DNA from: Candidatus Acidiferrales bacterium
Lineage (GTDB): Bacteria; Acidobacteriota; Terriglobia; Acidiferrales; UBA7541
Direction: 5' to 3'
Length of the DNA stretch: 51,900 nucleotides
Assembly: GCA_030038275.1 (NCBI GenBank)
Contig: JASHPG010000172.1
Span: forward strand, 1-51,900
Shown here: in pieces, positions 8,807-16,953 of the stretch
Layout: each line of letters begins with the position of its first letter
Numbering within the stretch: the stretch's first letter is position 1
Position numbers and translations under genes: made by a program
Notes under the pieces: generated by a model
What the model was told of the DNA's origin: nothing
The model's database searches: none
The model's input: the letters and a program-made list of their open reading frames with translations, nothing else

Positions 8807-9787
8807 ATGCCGCTAATAGATAAATTCGGCCGATCCATTACCGATCTCCGCGTTTCGGTTACCGATCGCTGTAACTTTCGCTGCGTGTATTGCCGCTCGG
8901 CGAATCCGGAAAATCACATGCCCTCGGGCGAGCTGCTTTCCTGGGACGAATACGAGCGGCTGGTGCGGATTCTAGTCGCCATGGGCATCCGCAAGGTCCG
9001 CGTGACTGGTGGCGAGCCGCTGGTGCGCGAAGGCGTCGAGGACTTCATCGGGCGCCTGAAGGCGATTGGCGTGCAGGATTTGTCGATGACCACCAATGCT
9101 CATCTGCTGGCAGAGCGGTGCGACCGCCTCGTAGCCGCGGGCATGGACCGCATCAATATCAGCCTCGATTCGCTGGATCGCGCCAAATTCGAGCGCATCA
9201 CGCGCACGAAATCGTTCGACAAAGTGATGGCCGGGATCGACGCGGCGCAGGCCTCGCCGTTGCGGCCAGTGAAGGTCAACGCGGTGCTCGTGCGCGGCGT
9301 GAATGATGATGAAGTCGAGGCCTTTGCGGAGTTCGCGCGCGACCGCGATTTGATTATGCGGTTCATCGAATTTATGCCGCTGGACGCTGACCGCGCATGG
9401 ACGCGTGACATGGTCGTGACTGGCGCGGAAGTGTACCAGCGCATTTCGGCGTTGTGGTCTCTGGTCCCTGTCGTCCACGAACGGAGCGAAACCGCCCGCA
9501 AGTATCGTTTCGCCGATGGCCGCGGAGAGATCGGCCTAATCTCACCGGTTTCGCAGCCGTTCTGCGGCTTCTGCTCGCGCATCCGGCTGACCGCGGACGG
9601 TAAGCTGCGCACCTGCCTTTTCAGCAAGGATGACCACGATTTGAAGTTCCTCTTGCGCGGAGGCGCCACCGATCGCGAAATCGGCGATGAAATTTTGGCT
9701 ATCGTGGCGGAGAAGGAAAAGGGCCACCGAATCAACGAGCCGGGATTCGTGCCTCCGTCGCGCACAATGGTCTTTATCGGCGGCTGA
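8807..9787 (+). CDS. moaA: GTP 3',8-cyclase MoaA
   Basis: The 326-residue radical SAM enzyme starts at the ATG after CTGGAG; the longer in-frame extension would run through the riboswitch and terminator. The N-terminal cluster motif is CNFRCVYC (CxxxCxxC), followed by VTGGEPLVR. The C-terminal cluster motif is CGFCSRIRLTADGKLRTC, the CxxC-x13-C pattern specific to MoaA. The protein ends in Gly-Gly, as needed for activity in studied MoaA enzymes. It converts GTP to 3',8-cyclo-GTP, the first step of molybdenum cofactor synthesis. No other moa gene is in the window. Its expression is probably governed by the leader RNA. Confidence 0.96.
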   Translation: MPLIDKFGRSITDLRVSVTDRCNFRCVYCRSANPENHMPSGELLSWDEYERLVRILVAMGIRKVRVTGGEPLVREGVEDFIGRLKAIGVQDLSMTTNAHLLAERCDRLVAAGMDRINISLDSLDRAKFERITRTKSFDKVMAGIDAAQASPLRPVKVNAVLVRGVNDDEVEAFAEFARDRDLIMRFIEFMPLDADRAWTRDMVVTGAEVYQRISALWSLVPVVHERSETARKYRFADGRGEIGLISPVSQPFCGFCSRIRLTADGKLRTCLFSKDDHDLKFLLRGGATDREIGDEILAIVAEKEKGHRINEPGFVPPSRTMVFIGG

Positions 9788-9830
9788 ACCGTCACGGCAA
9801 TCGGATCGTCCAATAAGCAGCGGAGAAAAC

Positions 9831-10277
9831 ATGGCAGAAGAAGCGCCCAAATTTTTCTCGCTCAGCGAAGCCGAGACCCTTCGCACTCAGTTAGAGCCGC
9901 TGCTAATTGAGGCCATTGAGGCTCGGCGCAAGATAGGCGAAGTTGACGAAAAGCTGGACGAACTCGCGGAACGCATTCAGCGATCCGGCGGCCTGCTCGT
10001 GCCTTACGATCACGCGTCCAAATGGCGCCGTGAGTACAACCATCTCGCCGGCGCGATTCGCAACGCCGTCGAACGCATCCATGCCACCGGGTGCGTGGTG
10101 AAGGACATCGAAATCGGCCTGCTCGATTTCCCCTCGCGCCTCAACGGGCAGGACGTGTTTCTCTGCTGGCGCCTCGGCGAGGATCGCATCCGCTTCTATC
10201 ACGGCATGGACGAAGGCTTTGCCGGACGCAAACCGATAGATCCGCGAGACGCGGGCTTCCAGAACCCGGTTCAATAA
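9831..10277 (+). CDS. DUF2203 family protein
   Basis: The 148-residue cytoplasmic protein begins FFSLSEAETL and contains a predicted helical hairpin (about 10-85) and a C-terminal part with GLLDFPSRLNGQDVFLCWRLGE and YHGMDEGFAGRKPI. This order matches DUF2203, a conserved small protein of unknown function often encoded in Acidobacteriota. CGGAGAAAAC precedes the ATG. It lies 43 bases after moaA and may be cotranscribed with it, but no molybdenum-related role can be read from the sequence. Confidence 0.75.
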   Translation: MAEEAPKFFSLSEAETLRTQLEPLLIEAIEARRKIGEVDEKLDELAERIQRSGGLLVPYDHASKWRREYNHLAGAIRNAVERIHATGCVVKDIEIGLLDFPSRLNGQDVFLCWRLGEDRIRFYHGMDEGFAGRKPIDPRDAGFQNPVQ

Positions 10278-10346
10278 AGCACGCGCCGCGATGTTTTCAA
10301 TCGCAAAACTTTCGGGCAGCACGTGAATCATAGCCGAGGAGACGAT

Positions 10347-10949
10347 ATGACTTCTTCCGCCTATCCAGTCCGTGCCACGCCACCGCAACCGGGCGAAACT
10401 GCTCCCGATTTCGAGTTACCGGATTCCACCGGCGCTCCACGGCGGCTTTCTGAACTCTGCTCCACGAATCCTCTGGTGCTGGTCTTCTATCGCGGTCACT
10501 GGTGACCGTTTTGCCTCCGTCAGTTGGCGGATTATCGGCAGCAAGAGCCGGCGATCCGAGCTGCCGGCGCGCAGCTCGCGGCAATTTCCGTCGATAGTCC
10601 GGAAAAATCGCAGGCGGTCCGCGGCGAACTCCATCTGCATTTCCCCATTTTATGCGACACGCTTCGCCGCGTGGCGCGCGAGTGGGGCGTGTACAACGCG
10701 CGCGAAAAAGGAGGCGTTGCCAAACCCGCCGTGTTCATTCTCGATCCCGGTCCTGTAGTGCGTTACGCCTCGGTGGATGAAGTGGCTTCGCGCATCCCCG
10801 CCTCGGAAGTCGTTCGCGTGCTTTCCGCGCACGGCCATACTCCCGCTCCTGAGCGGCGACGGCTGGTTCCTCACCCTGGCAACTTTTTCCGCGCGGTCCG
10901 CAACTCGATTCACTTTGGCATGCGCGAACCGGAATCCCCATCGAAGTAG
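10347..10949 (+). CDS. Peroxiredoxin-like selenoprotein (in-frame TGA read as Sec53)
   Basis: The frame encodes 200 residues if the TGA at 10503-10505 is read as selenocysteine. The ATG at 10347 follows GAGGAGA. Residues 16-52 read PGETAPDFELPDSTG...LVFYRGHW, and the TGA comes next, followed by PFCLRQL. In this AhpC/TSA-like family the motif is YRGxWCPFC, so the TGA sits exactly at the peroxidatic cysteine and gives a UPFC (UxxC) active site. Downstream, AAISVDSPEKS, FPILCD and KPAVFILDPG continue the thioredoxin fold without another stop, so the gene is not decaying. A hairpin with an AGTT loop follows the TGA (10516-10531). The likely role is thiol-dependent reduction of peroxides or a related redox reaction. 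The alternative is a point nonsense mutation of TGC or TGT. Confidence 0.8.
10516..10531 (+). promoter_or_regulatory. Candidate bacterial SECIS hairpin for the peroxiredoxin-like gene
   Basis: TCCGTC pairs with GGCGGA (one G-T pair) around the loop AGTT. The loop starts 16 bases after the TGA and has G as its second base. This meets the general rule for bacterial SECIS elements (short stem, G in the first two loop positions, roughly 16-37 bases from UGA). The rule is permissive, so the hairpin is supporting evidence only. Confidence 0.45.
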
Positions 10950-11022
10950 CCTGTGCTGACTTTCAAAATGCAGTTGACTTCCCCATTTGACGGTATAGTA
11001 TCCCGCTCCGGGGAAGGAATGG

Positions 11023-11502
11023 ATGCACTTCTGCGAGGCGCTTCAGCATAATCCGTGGATTATCTCCCTCGATAGCTCCGTCGCTCTAACGACTATCTTC
11101 GAGCTTTGCCACTACGCCGGATTTTTTTTGCTCGTGGGATCGATCGCTCTCATCGATCTGCGCGTGCTCGGCATTGCAGGCCGCAGCCAGACACCTACGT
11201 CGATGGCCCAGCAGCTTTTTCCTTGGATGTGGGTTGGATTCATCTTCGCCTTGGTCTCGGGGTTTTTCATGTTCGCCGGGGATGCCGTGGACTTCTACGG
11301 CGCCTCTTTTTTCCGCCTGAAGATACTCGCGCTGGTAGTCGCTTTGGTGGTGGGCATCGTCGTGCAGTGGCGGGTGCCGCGGTGGGATCGGCGGGGATCG
11401 ATATCGTTTGGACCCAAGATCCTCGCCATGATTTCTCTTGCTTTGTGGGTTGCGACGATCCTGATAGCTCTCGAAGTTCCTGCCATTAATGGAGTCGGAT
11501 AG
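11023..11502 (+). CDS. Four-helix integral membrane protein, DUF6644-like
   Basis: The 159-residue protein has four hydrophobic segments (about 25-48, 63-85, 92-114 and 130-152). CHYAGFFLLVGSIALIDLRVLG and FPWMWVGFIFALVSGFFMF are the recognisable parts. Its pattern repeats in the next gene (LTHFSGLSLWIGTNLALDFRLLG; FAWNWAGFAIAV), so the two are paralogues. GGGGAAGG precedes the ATG. The pair is followed by a copper-site lipoprotein gene. I infer a small membrane complex, possibly copper- or heme-related because of conserved membrane His residues, but the function is not established. Confidence 0.65.
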   Translation: MHFCEALQHNPWIISLDSSVALTTIFELCHYAGFFLLVGSIALIDLRVLGIAGRSQTPTSMAQQLFPWMWVGFIFALVSGFFMFAGDAVDFYGASFFRLKILALVVALVVGIVVQWRVPRWDRRGSISFGPKILAMISLALWVATILIALEVPAINGVG

Positions 11503-11547
11503 TTTGATTCGTTGCCAGCACATATACGAAGTCGAGGGCCCGCGCGG

Positions 11548-12048
11548 ATGAGCGCGGTGCTGATGGCGTTAGCCAAGTGGCTACAAGCCACTCATTGGGC
11601 TACCTGGATCAGCTCTTCGAATTGGGCGTATCCGTTTGTTCAGCTCACTCACTTTTCCGGGCTGTCGCTCTGGATCGGAACCAACCTGGCGCTCGATTTT
11701 CGACTCCTCGGCATCGGCCGCAAGCGGCAAACAGCCGCGGACCTTTCTAAGAGTCTCTTTGCATGGAACTGGGCGGGCTTCGCTATCGCCGTCTGCGGCG
11801 GATTCATGCTCTTTTCGTCGTCGGCGACGAAATATGTGATCAACCCCGCGTTTCTCATCAAGCTTGGAATCCTGATTCCATTGGGCCTGATCGTGCACAT
11901 CGTCAACCAGCAAAAATCGAAGATCTGGGGCGCCACGGCGGACACTTTGAGCATCGGAAAGTATATGGGGTTGCTCGAATTGCTCCTTTGGATCGGCGTG
12001 GTGACTGCGGCCGTTTCGATTCCCACTTTCGAAGTCTTCGGCAGCTGA
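11548..12048 (+). CDS. Four-helix integral membrane protein, paralogue of the preceding gene
   Basis: The 166-residue protein has four hydrophobic segments and shares with its neighbour the 'TH/CH-x-(A/S)G-x-(F/L)-L-(W/V)' segment, the DFRLLGIGR turn and the second-helix W-N/W-WAGF motif. The ATG at 11548 is preferred; a TTG at 11512 would add 12 residues without good ribosome-binding support. It lies 45 bases after its paralogue and nine bases before the cupredoxin-like lipoprotein gene, so the three are probably one operon. Function unknown. Confidence 0.65.
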   Translation: MSAVLMALAKWLQATHWATWISSSNWAYPFVQLTHFSGLSLWIGTNLALDFRLLGIGRKRQTAADLSKSLFAWNWAGFAIAVCGGFMLFSSSATKYVINPAFLIKLGILIPLGLIVHIVNQQKSKIWGATADTLSIGKYMGLLELLLWIGVVTAAVSIPTFEVFGS

Positions 12049-12057
12049 CGGAAAGAA

Positions 12058-12819
12058 ATGAAAATCGGTGTTATTCGCGTCGCGTTCTTCGGAGCGGCAG
12101 TTTTGCTTCTCGCCACCGCCGGATGTGGCAATGGGGCGAACAGCCTGCCTCTTGCGCCGTCTGTCGATGCACCAACGGCCGCGTCGATCACCGGCACCGT
12201 CATATTTGAAGGCACGCCTCCAGCGCTGCGCCCCATCGACATGAGCGCTTCGTCCGCTTGTGTAAAGGCAAATCCAACGCCCGTCGTGCCTCCAGATGTC
12301 GTAACCGGTGCGAATGGCGCGCTCGCCAACGCCGTCGTTTATGTGAAATCCGGCCTCGGAAACTATCGGTACCCCACACCGCAAACCCCTGTTGTCCTCG
12401 ATCAGAAAAATTGCATGTACACGCCGCACGTACTGGCCGTCATGGTCGGCCAGCCATTTTCGGTCGCTAATGGCGACCCGACCATGCACAACGTCCACGT
12501 CATGGCGCGCCACAATCGTCAGTGGAGTTCCTCGCAGCCAGTGGGTTCCGCGCCGCTCAAGTCCACGTTCGAGCGTCCGGAATTTGCCATTCCGGTGCTT
12601 TGCAACATCCATCCATGGATGCGCGCGTATGTCTTCGCCTTCGACCAACCCTATTTCGCCGTCACCGCGACTGACGGCGCTTTTGCAATCAAAAATCTTC
12701 CCCCGGGTACTTACACCATCGAGGCCTGGCACGAACCGCACGAGACGATCGACCGGACCGTGACGGTCGCACCCAAAGAATCAAAGACGATTACTTTTAC
12801 GTTTCATTCCGGCTCGTAA
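12058..12819 (+). CDS. Cupredoxin-like lipoprotein with carboxypeptidase regulatory-like domain
   Basis: The 253-residue protein starts with a lipoprotein-type signal (about 1-23, ending ATAGC with Cys23). Residues about 40-200 form a cupredoxin-like domain whose putative copper ligands are visible: MHNVHVM near residue 143 and VLCNIHPWM near residue 180 (Cys, His and Met in the C-terminal loop as in type 1 copper proteins). The last 50 residues (FAIKNLPPGTYTIEAWHE...) resemble the beta-sandwich of carboxypeptidase regulatory-like domains. It probably acts as a periplasmic copper electron carrier or copper-binding protein. It directly follows two paralogous membrane proteins that may be its partners. 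Confidence 0.7.
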   Translation: MKIGVIRVAFFGAAVLLLATAGCGNGANSLPLAPSVDAPTAASITGTVIFEGTPPALRPIDMSASSACVKANPTPVVPPDVVTGANGALANAVVYVKSGLGNYRYPTPQTPVVLDQKNCMYTPHVLAVMVGQPFSVANGDPTMHNVHVMARHNRQWSSSQPVGSAPLKSTFERPEFAIPVLCNIHPWMRAYVFAFDQPYFAVTATDGAFAIKNLPPGTYTIEAWHEPHETIDRTVTVAPKESKTITFTFHSGS

Positions 12820-12881
12820 CGGGCGACTCCCCGCGGAAAATCGGCGAAAATTGGGGTAGAGATACCGCCTTGTTCGACACC

Positions 12882-13172
12882 ATGCCCCAACTGACGCTTC
12901 AGGAAAAGCTGCGGCGCTACCGGAACAGCAGGCGCGAAATGCTGGTTCTATATCTCGGTTGGCCTCTCGTGGCCATTTTCCCTGCCATTTCGCTCAAACG
13001 GCTATTCGATCGCCAGCCGACCTTCTGGGCAGGTTTTGTTTTGTTAGTCCTTTGGTCGCTGATGATCGTCATAAGGTGGCATCGTCTCGTCGGGAACCCC
13101 TGCCCGATCTGCGGGCGTACGGTATTCAGGCACCCGTTGCGCGGATGTAAACTCGAAAACGCCGCCGCGTAG
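12882..13172 (+). CDS. Small membrane protein with C-terminal CPIC motif
   Basis: The 96-residue protein has a basic N-terminus, two hydrophobic segments (about 20-38 and 48-65) and a cytoplasmic-looking tail with CPICGRTVF and one further Cys. The ATG at 12882 is used; an in-frame TTG at 12870 would add four residues. The CxxC pair with the later Cys may bind zinc. I do not recognise a family. It is separated from the copper lipoprotein gene by about 60 bases and from znuC by 134 bases. Confidence 0.5.
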   Translation: MPQLTLQEKLRRYRNSRREMLVLYLGWPLVAIFPAISLKRLFDRQPTFWAGFVLLVLWSLMIVIRWHRLVGNPCPICGRTVFRHPLRGCKLENAAA

Positions 13173-13306
13173 CTCCGTTTACTCCCAATTCCGCCTCTGT
13201 GTTTGTAGCCATTCTTTGCGCAATCTGCTAATTTCTTCCATCACGTTAGGAGCAACTCGCGTCTGAAGCGCAGCGCACTACACCCGCATCAAACGCTCCT
13301 GTCAAA

Positions 13307-14014
13307 ATGGCGTCGCCAAACTCCATTCTCTCGGTCGAAAAGCTAGGTGTCGCTTTCGGTCATAGCATCATCATCGACGACCTCAGCTTTGAAGTTCGCG
13401 AGGGCGATTGCCTCGCCGTCATTGGGCCCAACGGTGCCGGCAAAACCGTACTGCTCAAAGCGCTGCTCGGTCTCGTGCCTCATCGGGGCGAAATTCGCTG
13501 GAGCGTCGGCGCCCACCTGGGCTACGTTCCACAGAAGGTCGCCGCCGACCGGCAACAGCCCATTCGAGTGGTCGATCTACTGGCCTCGAAAGCAGCGGTA
13601 CAACACCTGCCATCCGCCGATATTTCCGCAGTGATTTCCGAAGTAGGGCTTTCGCAGCAAGTTCTCAATTCGAGCGTGGGACACTTATCCGGCGGCCAAT
13701 TCCAAAAAGCGCTGATCGCGTTCGCGCTGCTTGGCCGCCCCAACGTGCTGCTCTTCGACGAACCTACCGCCAGCCTCGATGAGCTCGCCGAAGAGCACGC
13801 TTACGACTTACTGCACAAGCTGCAGCACGAAAAAGGCATGACCGTCATCCTGGTCTCGCACGACCTAAGCGTGGTCTATCGATACGCAAATCAGGTGTTG
13901 TGCCTGAGCAAAGGCAAGCCGTGCATGGGGCCGCCAAAGGAATTGCTGACGCCAGGAATGCTGGAGGAACTCTATGGCGGGCCGTCAAAATTTTATCGTC
14001 ACATTCACGAATAA
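13307..14014 (+). CDS. znuC: Metal ABC transporter ATP-binding protein (ZnuC-like)
   Basis: The 235-residue ATPase has Walker A GPNGAGKTVLL, a Q-loop in LGYVPQKV, the ABC signature LSGGQFQK, Walker B VLLFDEPTASLD and an H-loop VSHDLSVV. The C-terminal end (LYGGPSKFYRHIHE) carries the His-containing tail common in zinc/manganese (ZnuC/MntB-type) ATPases. It lies 34 bases before a permease gene of the matching ABC-3 family. No substrate-binding protein gene is adjacent. The ion (Zn or Mn) cannot be fixed from sequence; no Zur or MntR box was recognised upstream. Confidence 0.85.
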   Translation: MASPNSILSVEKLGVAFGHSIIIDDLSFEVREGDCLAVIGPNGAGKTVLLKALLGLVPHRGEIRWSVGAHLGYVPQKVAADRQQPIRVVDLLASKAAVQHLPSADISAVISEVGLSQQVLNSSVGHLSGGQFQKALIAFALLGRPNVLLFDEPTASLDELAEEHAYDLLHKLQHEKGMTVILVSHDLSVVYRYANQVLCLSKGKPCMGPPKELLTPGMLEELYGGPSKFYRHIHE

Positions 14015-14048
14015 AACCACGGAGGGTCCGCGAACGCCGCGCTAGCGC

Positions 14049-14825
14049 ATGCACGAAGGAAACATTTTGCTCTTTTTTCTCGCGCTTTGCTTCGCTCTCG
14101 CGGCCGGATTGATCGGCTGTTTCGCGCTGATGAAGCGCATGCTGCTCGCGAGCGACGTGATATCGCACCTGGCGCTGCCGGGGCTCGGAGTCGCATTCCT
14201 GCTGAAGATCAATCCGCTTTATGGCGGAGCCGTCACTTTGTTTTTGGGAACGTTTCTCGTCTGGCAGCTTCAGAAAAAGACTGGGCTGGCCACCGACGCT
14301 TCGATCGGAGTAGTTTTCGCCGCTGCGCTTGCCATCGGCGCGGCCGTTACCCCCAAAGGCGATTTGATCGACGCGCTTTTCGGCGGTCTCGGAAGCGTGA
14401 ATTGGCTCGGCTTCCTGCTGGGCGTGGCTGCGTCAGCGGTGGTAGTGATTGCGGTTTTTCTAATGAAGGATCGCCTGACGCTTTCCACATTTTCCACGGA
14501 ACTAGCGGCGTCGAGCGGTATCCGTGTGGACCCGCTTGACTTGATCTATCTCCTAGTCTTCAGCCTCACGGTCCTCGTCGGGCTTCGTTTTATGGGCGCG
14601 CTGCTGGCCAGTTCGTTAATTATTTTGCCCGCGGCTGCCGCGCGTCAATTCGCGGACCGGCTATCGCGCTTCTTCGTCATCTCCGCGGCCATCAGCATGA
14701 TCTCGATTGTCGCAGGCGTCTTCTTCAACACGTACCTTTTCCACCTATCGACTATCGCGCCGGCCACGGTAATATTTGCGGCGCTCGTGTTCGCCGCAAG
14801 CCTTATCGTCCGCCGCTCCTGGTGA
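14049..14825 (+). CDS. znuB: Metal ABC transporter permease (ZnuB-like)
   Basis: The 258-residue permease has about eight hydrophobic segments and typical ABC-3 family landmarks: LIGCFALMKRMLLASDVISHLALPGLG near residue 20 and LRFMGALLASSLIILPAAAA near residue 178. Family members import zinc, manganese or iron together with a ZnuC-type ATPase, encoded just upstream. The stop codon ends at the base before the stop of the convergent hydrolase gene, so there is no spacer for a terminator. Confidence 0.85.
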   Translation: MHEGNILLFFLALCFALAAGLIGCFALMKRMLLASDVISHLALPGLGVAFLLKINPLYGGAVTLFLGTFLVWQLQKKTGLATDASIGVVFAAALAIGAAVTPKGDLIDALFGGLGSVNWLGFLLGVAASAVVVIAVFLMKDRLTLSTFSTELAASSGIRVDPLDLIYLLVFSLTVLVGLRFMGALLASSLIILPAAAARQFADRLSRFFVISAAISMISIVAGVFFNTYLFHLSTIAPATVIFAALVFAASLIVRRSW

Positions 14826-15683
14826 TTAGCTCGAAGCGCCTTTCGCGGCGCTCTTTCCCAGGAAATTCAGCAGCTCGCGATTCACTTCCTCCGCGTGCGT
14901 CCAAGCTACGTTGTGCGGGCCATCCTTCACTTCATAAAGCCGCGCGCCGCGAACCATTTTTACCGTTCGGCGTGCGGACGCCTCTATGGGAACGATCCGG
15001 TCCGCCGCGCCGTGGATCACCAGCGTAGGCACGTCGAGTTTCGCCAAGTCGGCGCGAAAATCCTCATGCCACGTTGGCACGCATGCCACGCTTGCCGTCG
15101 GCGACGCACTCGCCGCCACGTTCCAACTCGCCCGTACCGCTTGCTCGCTGATATTTTTGCCCATCAACACGTCTGTGTTGTAGAAGTTTTTGAAGAACTC
15201 CGTGAAAAAAGCGTAGCGGTCGGCCGAGACGGCTTGTTCGATTCCTTTGAACACGCTCTCGTCCACGCCATCGGGATTGTCCGCCGTCTTCAACAGATAC
15301 GGAGGAATCCCGCCGATGATCGCCGCCTTGCTCATGCCTTTCGTGCCGTACTTTCCGGCATAGCGCGCCACTTCGCCGCCGCCCATCGAGAATCCCACCA
15401 GCGCGAAATCGCGCAACCCGAGGTGCTTAATCAACTTGTGCAAATCGTCGGCAAACGTGTCGCAGTTGTAGCCGCTTGTCGGCTGGCTGGATCGGCCAAA
15501 TCCACGGCGGTCGTAGGCGATCGCGCGATACCCTGCGCTCAGCAACGCCGGAACTTGTTTTTCCCACGATGCGGCGTTCAACGGATAGCCGTGGATCAGC
15601 ACCACCGCGGCGCCCGAACCATGGTCTTCGTAATAAAGCTGAATGTCTCCCGAGTTTTCCTTCCCTACCGTCACGTACGGCAT
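14826..15683 (-). CDS. Alpha/beta hydrolase, non-heme chloroperoxidase-like
   Basis: The 285-residue protein has the alpha/beta hydrolase features HGYPLNAASWE (oxyanion region), the nucleophile elbow GFSMGGGE (Ser near residue 98), the acid segment HGAADRIVP and the catalytic His in DGPHNVAWTH. Overall spacing fits the cofactor-free 'chloroperoxidase'/esterase subfamily, enzymes that hydrolyse esters and can form peracids. GAAAGGAG precedes the ATG. The natural substrate is not predictable. It is convergent with znuB. Confidence 0.85.
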   Translation of the reverse strand: MPYVTVGKENSGDIQLYYEDHGSGAAVVLIHGYPLNAASWEKQVPALLSAGYRAIAYDRRGFGRSSQPTSGYNCDTFADDLHKLIKHLGLRDFALVGFSMGGGEVARYAGKYGTKGMSKAAIIGGIPPYLLKTADNPDGVDESVFKGIEQAVSADRYAFFTEFFKNFYNTDVLMGKNISEQAVRASWNVAASASPTASVACVPTWHEDFRADLAKLDVPTLVIHGAADRIVPIEASARRTVKMVRGARLYEVKDGPHNVAWTHAEEVNRELLNFLGKSAAKGASS

Positions 15684-15822
15684 CTCCGCTCTCCTTTCGC
15701 GTCCCTCATTTGTTGGTGAAGAATCGAGGAATCTGGACGTGACCGGCGTAATGACCGGCTGCCTCTGACGCTCCGCCGTCGTTCACGACCGGCAGCTTCC
15801 GGGAGACTAATTAGGGGTGCGA

Positions 15823-16869
15823 TCAGGGCTTATACGCAACCGCAGCGCTGGTCGAACCAGCCAGAGGGATGCTCTCAAAGCTGGCGAATCCCGCTTCGGC
15901 GCACCACGCCCGAAAATCCGCGCCGGTGTAGTCGAAAGCATCCCCAAGTTCAATGAGCATATTGAGGGACATCAATAATCCGAACGCATTCTCCCGCCGT
16001 GCGTCATCGATGACGTTCTCTATAGCGATGAGGGCTCCGCCGGACGGGAGCGCTGCATAGGCCTTTGCTATGAGACGCTTTTTCTTTTCCAGGTTCCAGT
16101 CGTGGAGGATATTGCCCATCGTAACCACATCCCCTTTCGGCAGGTCGTCGCGAAAGAAATCTCCTCCTATCGCGGTTATGCGTCCTCCCATGCACTCCTC
16201 TCGAATCCGGCGTTGGGCGAGCGGACACACAGCCGGGAGATCAAAACTCGTGAACGAAAGATGCGCGTGACGGGTTGCCACGAGTCGCGATAGTAGGGCC
16301 AACGCTCCGCCTACATCGGTCACCGTTCGGTATCTCGAGAAATCGAACTTCTCAGCAAGCATCTGGAAGTTTGCTGCTTGCAATCCCGACATCGCATCGA
16401 GAAATTGACCGAGGGCAGCTGGATCAGCATAGACTTCCTCGAATATCGACGTCCCGCCGCGCTTGGTTTCGCTTTGTGCCTCTCCGGTTTTCAGAGCCGG
16501 CGCGAGATCGTTCCAGAATCCAAAAAGGCGCGAATTCAACATTTCCGGTAGGCCACCTATGTAGCTCGGACTTCTCTTGTTCAAGAACGCTGTTGTTTCA
16601 GGTGTGTTCTTATATTTCCCCTCGTTACCGTCTCCTTCCCGATCTAGAAATTTCAGGGCAACCAACGCATCGAAAAAGTCGTACCAGCCGCGCGGATGCA
16701 AGTTAAGCGCCTTTCCCAGCTGCGCCGCCGATAGTTTCTGCTCGTCCAGGACCGTGAACAGCTCCAGCCCAACGGCGGTCAACAGAACCTTTGAACCCCA
16801 AAAGGCCGTCGCGGTCTGCATGATGTGAGACGGATTGAGATGCTGGTTGCCCATTGGTTTGTACCCCAT
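15823..16869 (-). CDS. O-methyltransferase-like protein with altered SAM motif
   Basis: The 348-residue protein has an N-terminal winged-helix dimerisation domain (about 15-100, with GLELFTVLDEQKLSAAQLGK) and a C-terminal methyltransferase-2 domain. SAM-domain landmarks include SFDLPAV, GDFFRDDLPKGDVV and LHDWNLEKKKRL. Motif I reads DVGGALALL where the family normally has DVGGGxGxL, so two glycines of the SAM loop are replaced. It may still bind SAM weakly or may have lost catalysis. The start at 16869 (MGYKPMGNQ) is preferred, although the frame is open further upstream and 16854 is possible. It stands alone; no biosynthetic cluster surrounds it. Confidence 0.7.
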   Translation of the reverse strand: MGYKPMGNQHLNPSHIMQTATAFWGSKVLLTAVGLELFTVLDEQKLSAAQLGKALNLHPRGWYDFFDALVALKFLDREGDGNEGKYKNTPETTAFLNKRSPSYIGGLPEMLNSRLFGFWNDLAPALKTGEAQSETKRGGTSIFEEVYADPAALGQFLDAMSGLQAANFQMLAEKFDFSRYRTVTDVGGALALLSRLVATRHAHLSFTSFDLPAVCPLAQRRIREECMGGRITAIGGDFFRDDLPKGDVVTMGNILHDWNLEKKKRLIAKAYAALPSGGALIAIENVIDDARRENAFGLLMSLNMLIELGDAFDYTGADFRAWCAEAGFASFESIPLAGSTSAAVAYKP

Positions 16870-16953
16870 ATTTATTATGAGAGGCCGACCCACGCAACAG
16901 GGTAACACAGCGTCCTGGGGCACGCTAAGTTTACCTTTCTAGTTACAAACTCA

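Noticed and set aside
9785-9787. Alternative genetic code with TGA as a sense codon
   Set aside because: moaA, dnaJ and other complete genes end at TGA at the expected family length, so TGA is a stop in general.
10347-10949. Peroxiredoxin-like gene as a simple nonsense pseudogene
   Set aside because: The only stop is TGA and it replaces precisely the catalytic Cys. The rest of the frame is intact and a second gene nearby shows the same behaviour at two Cys positions.
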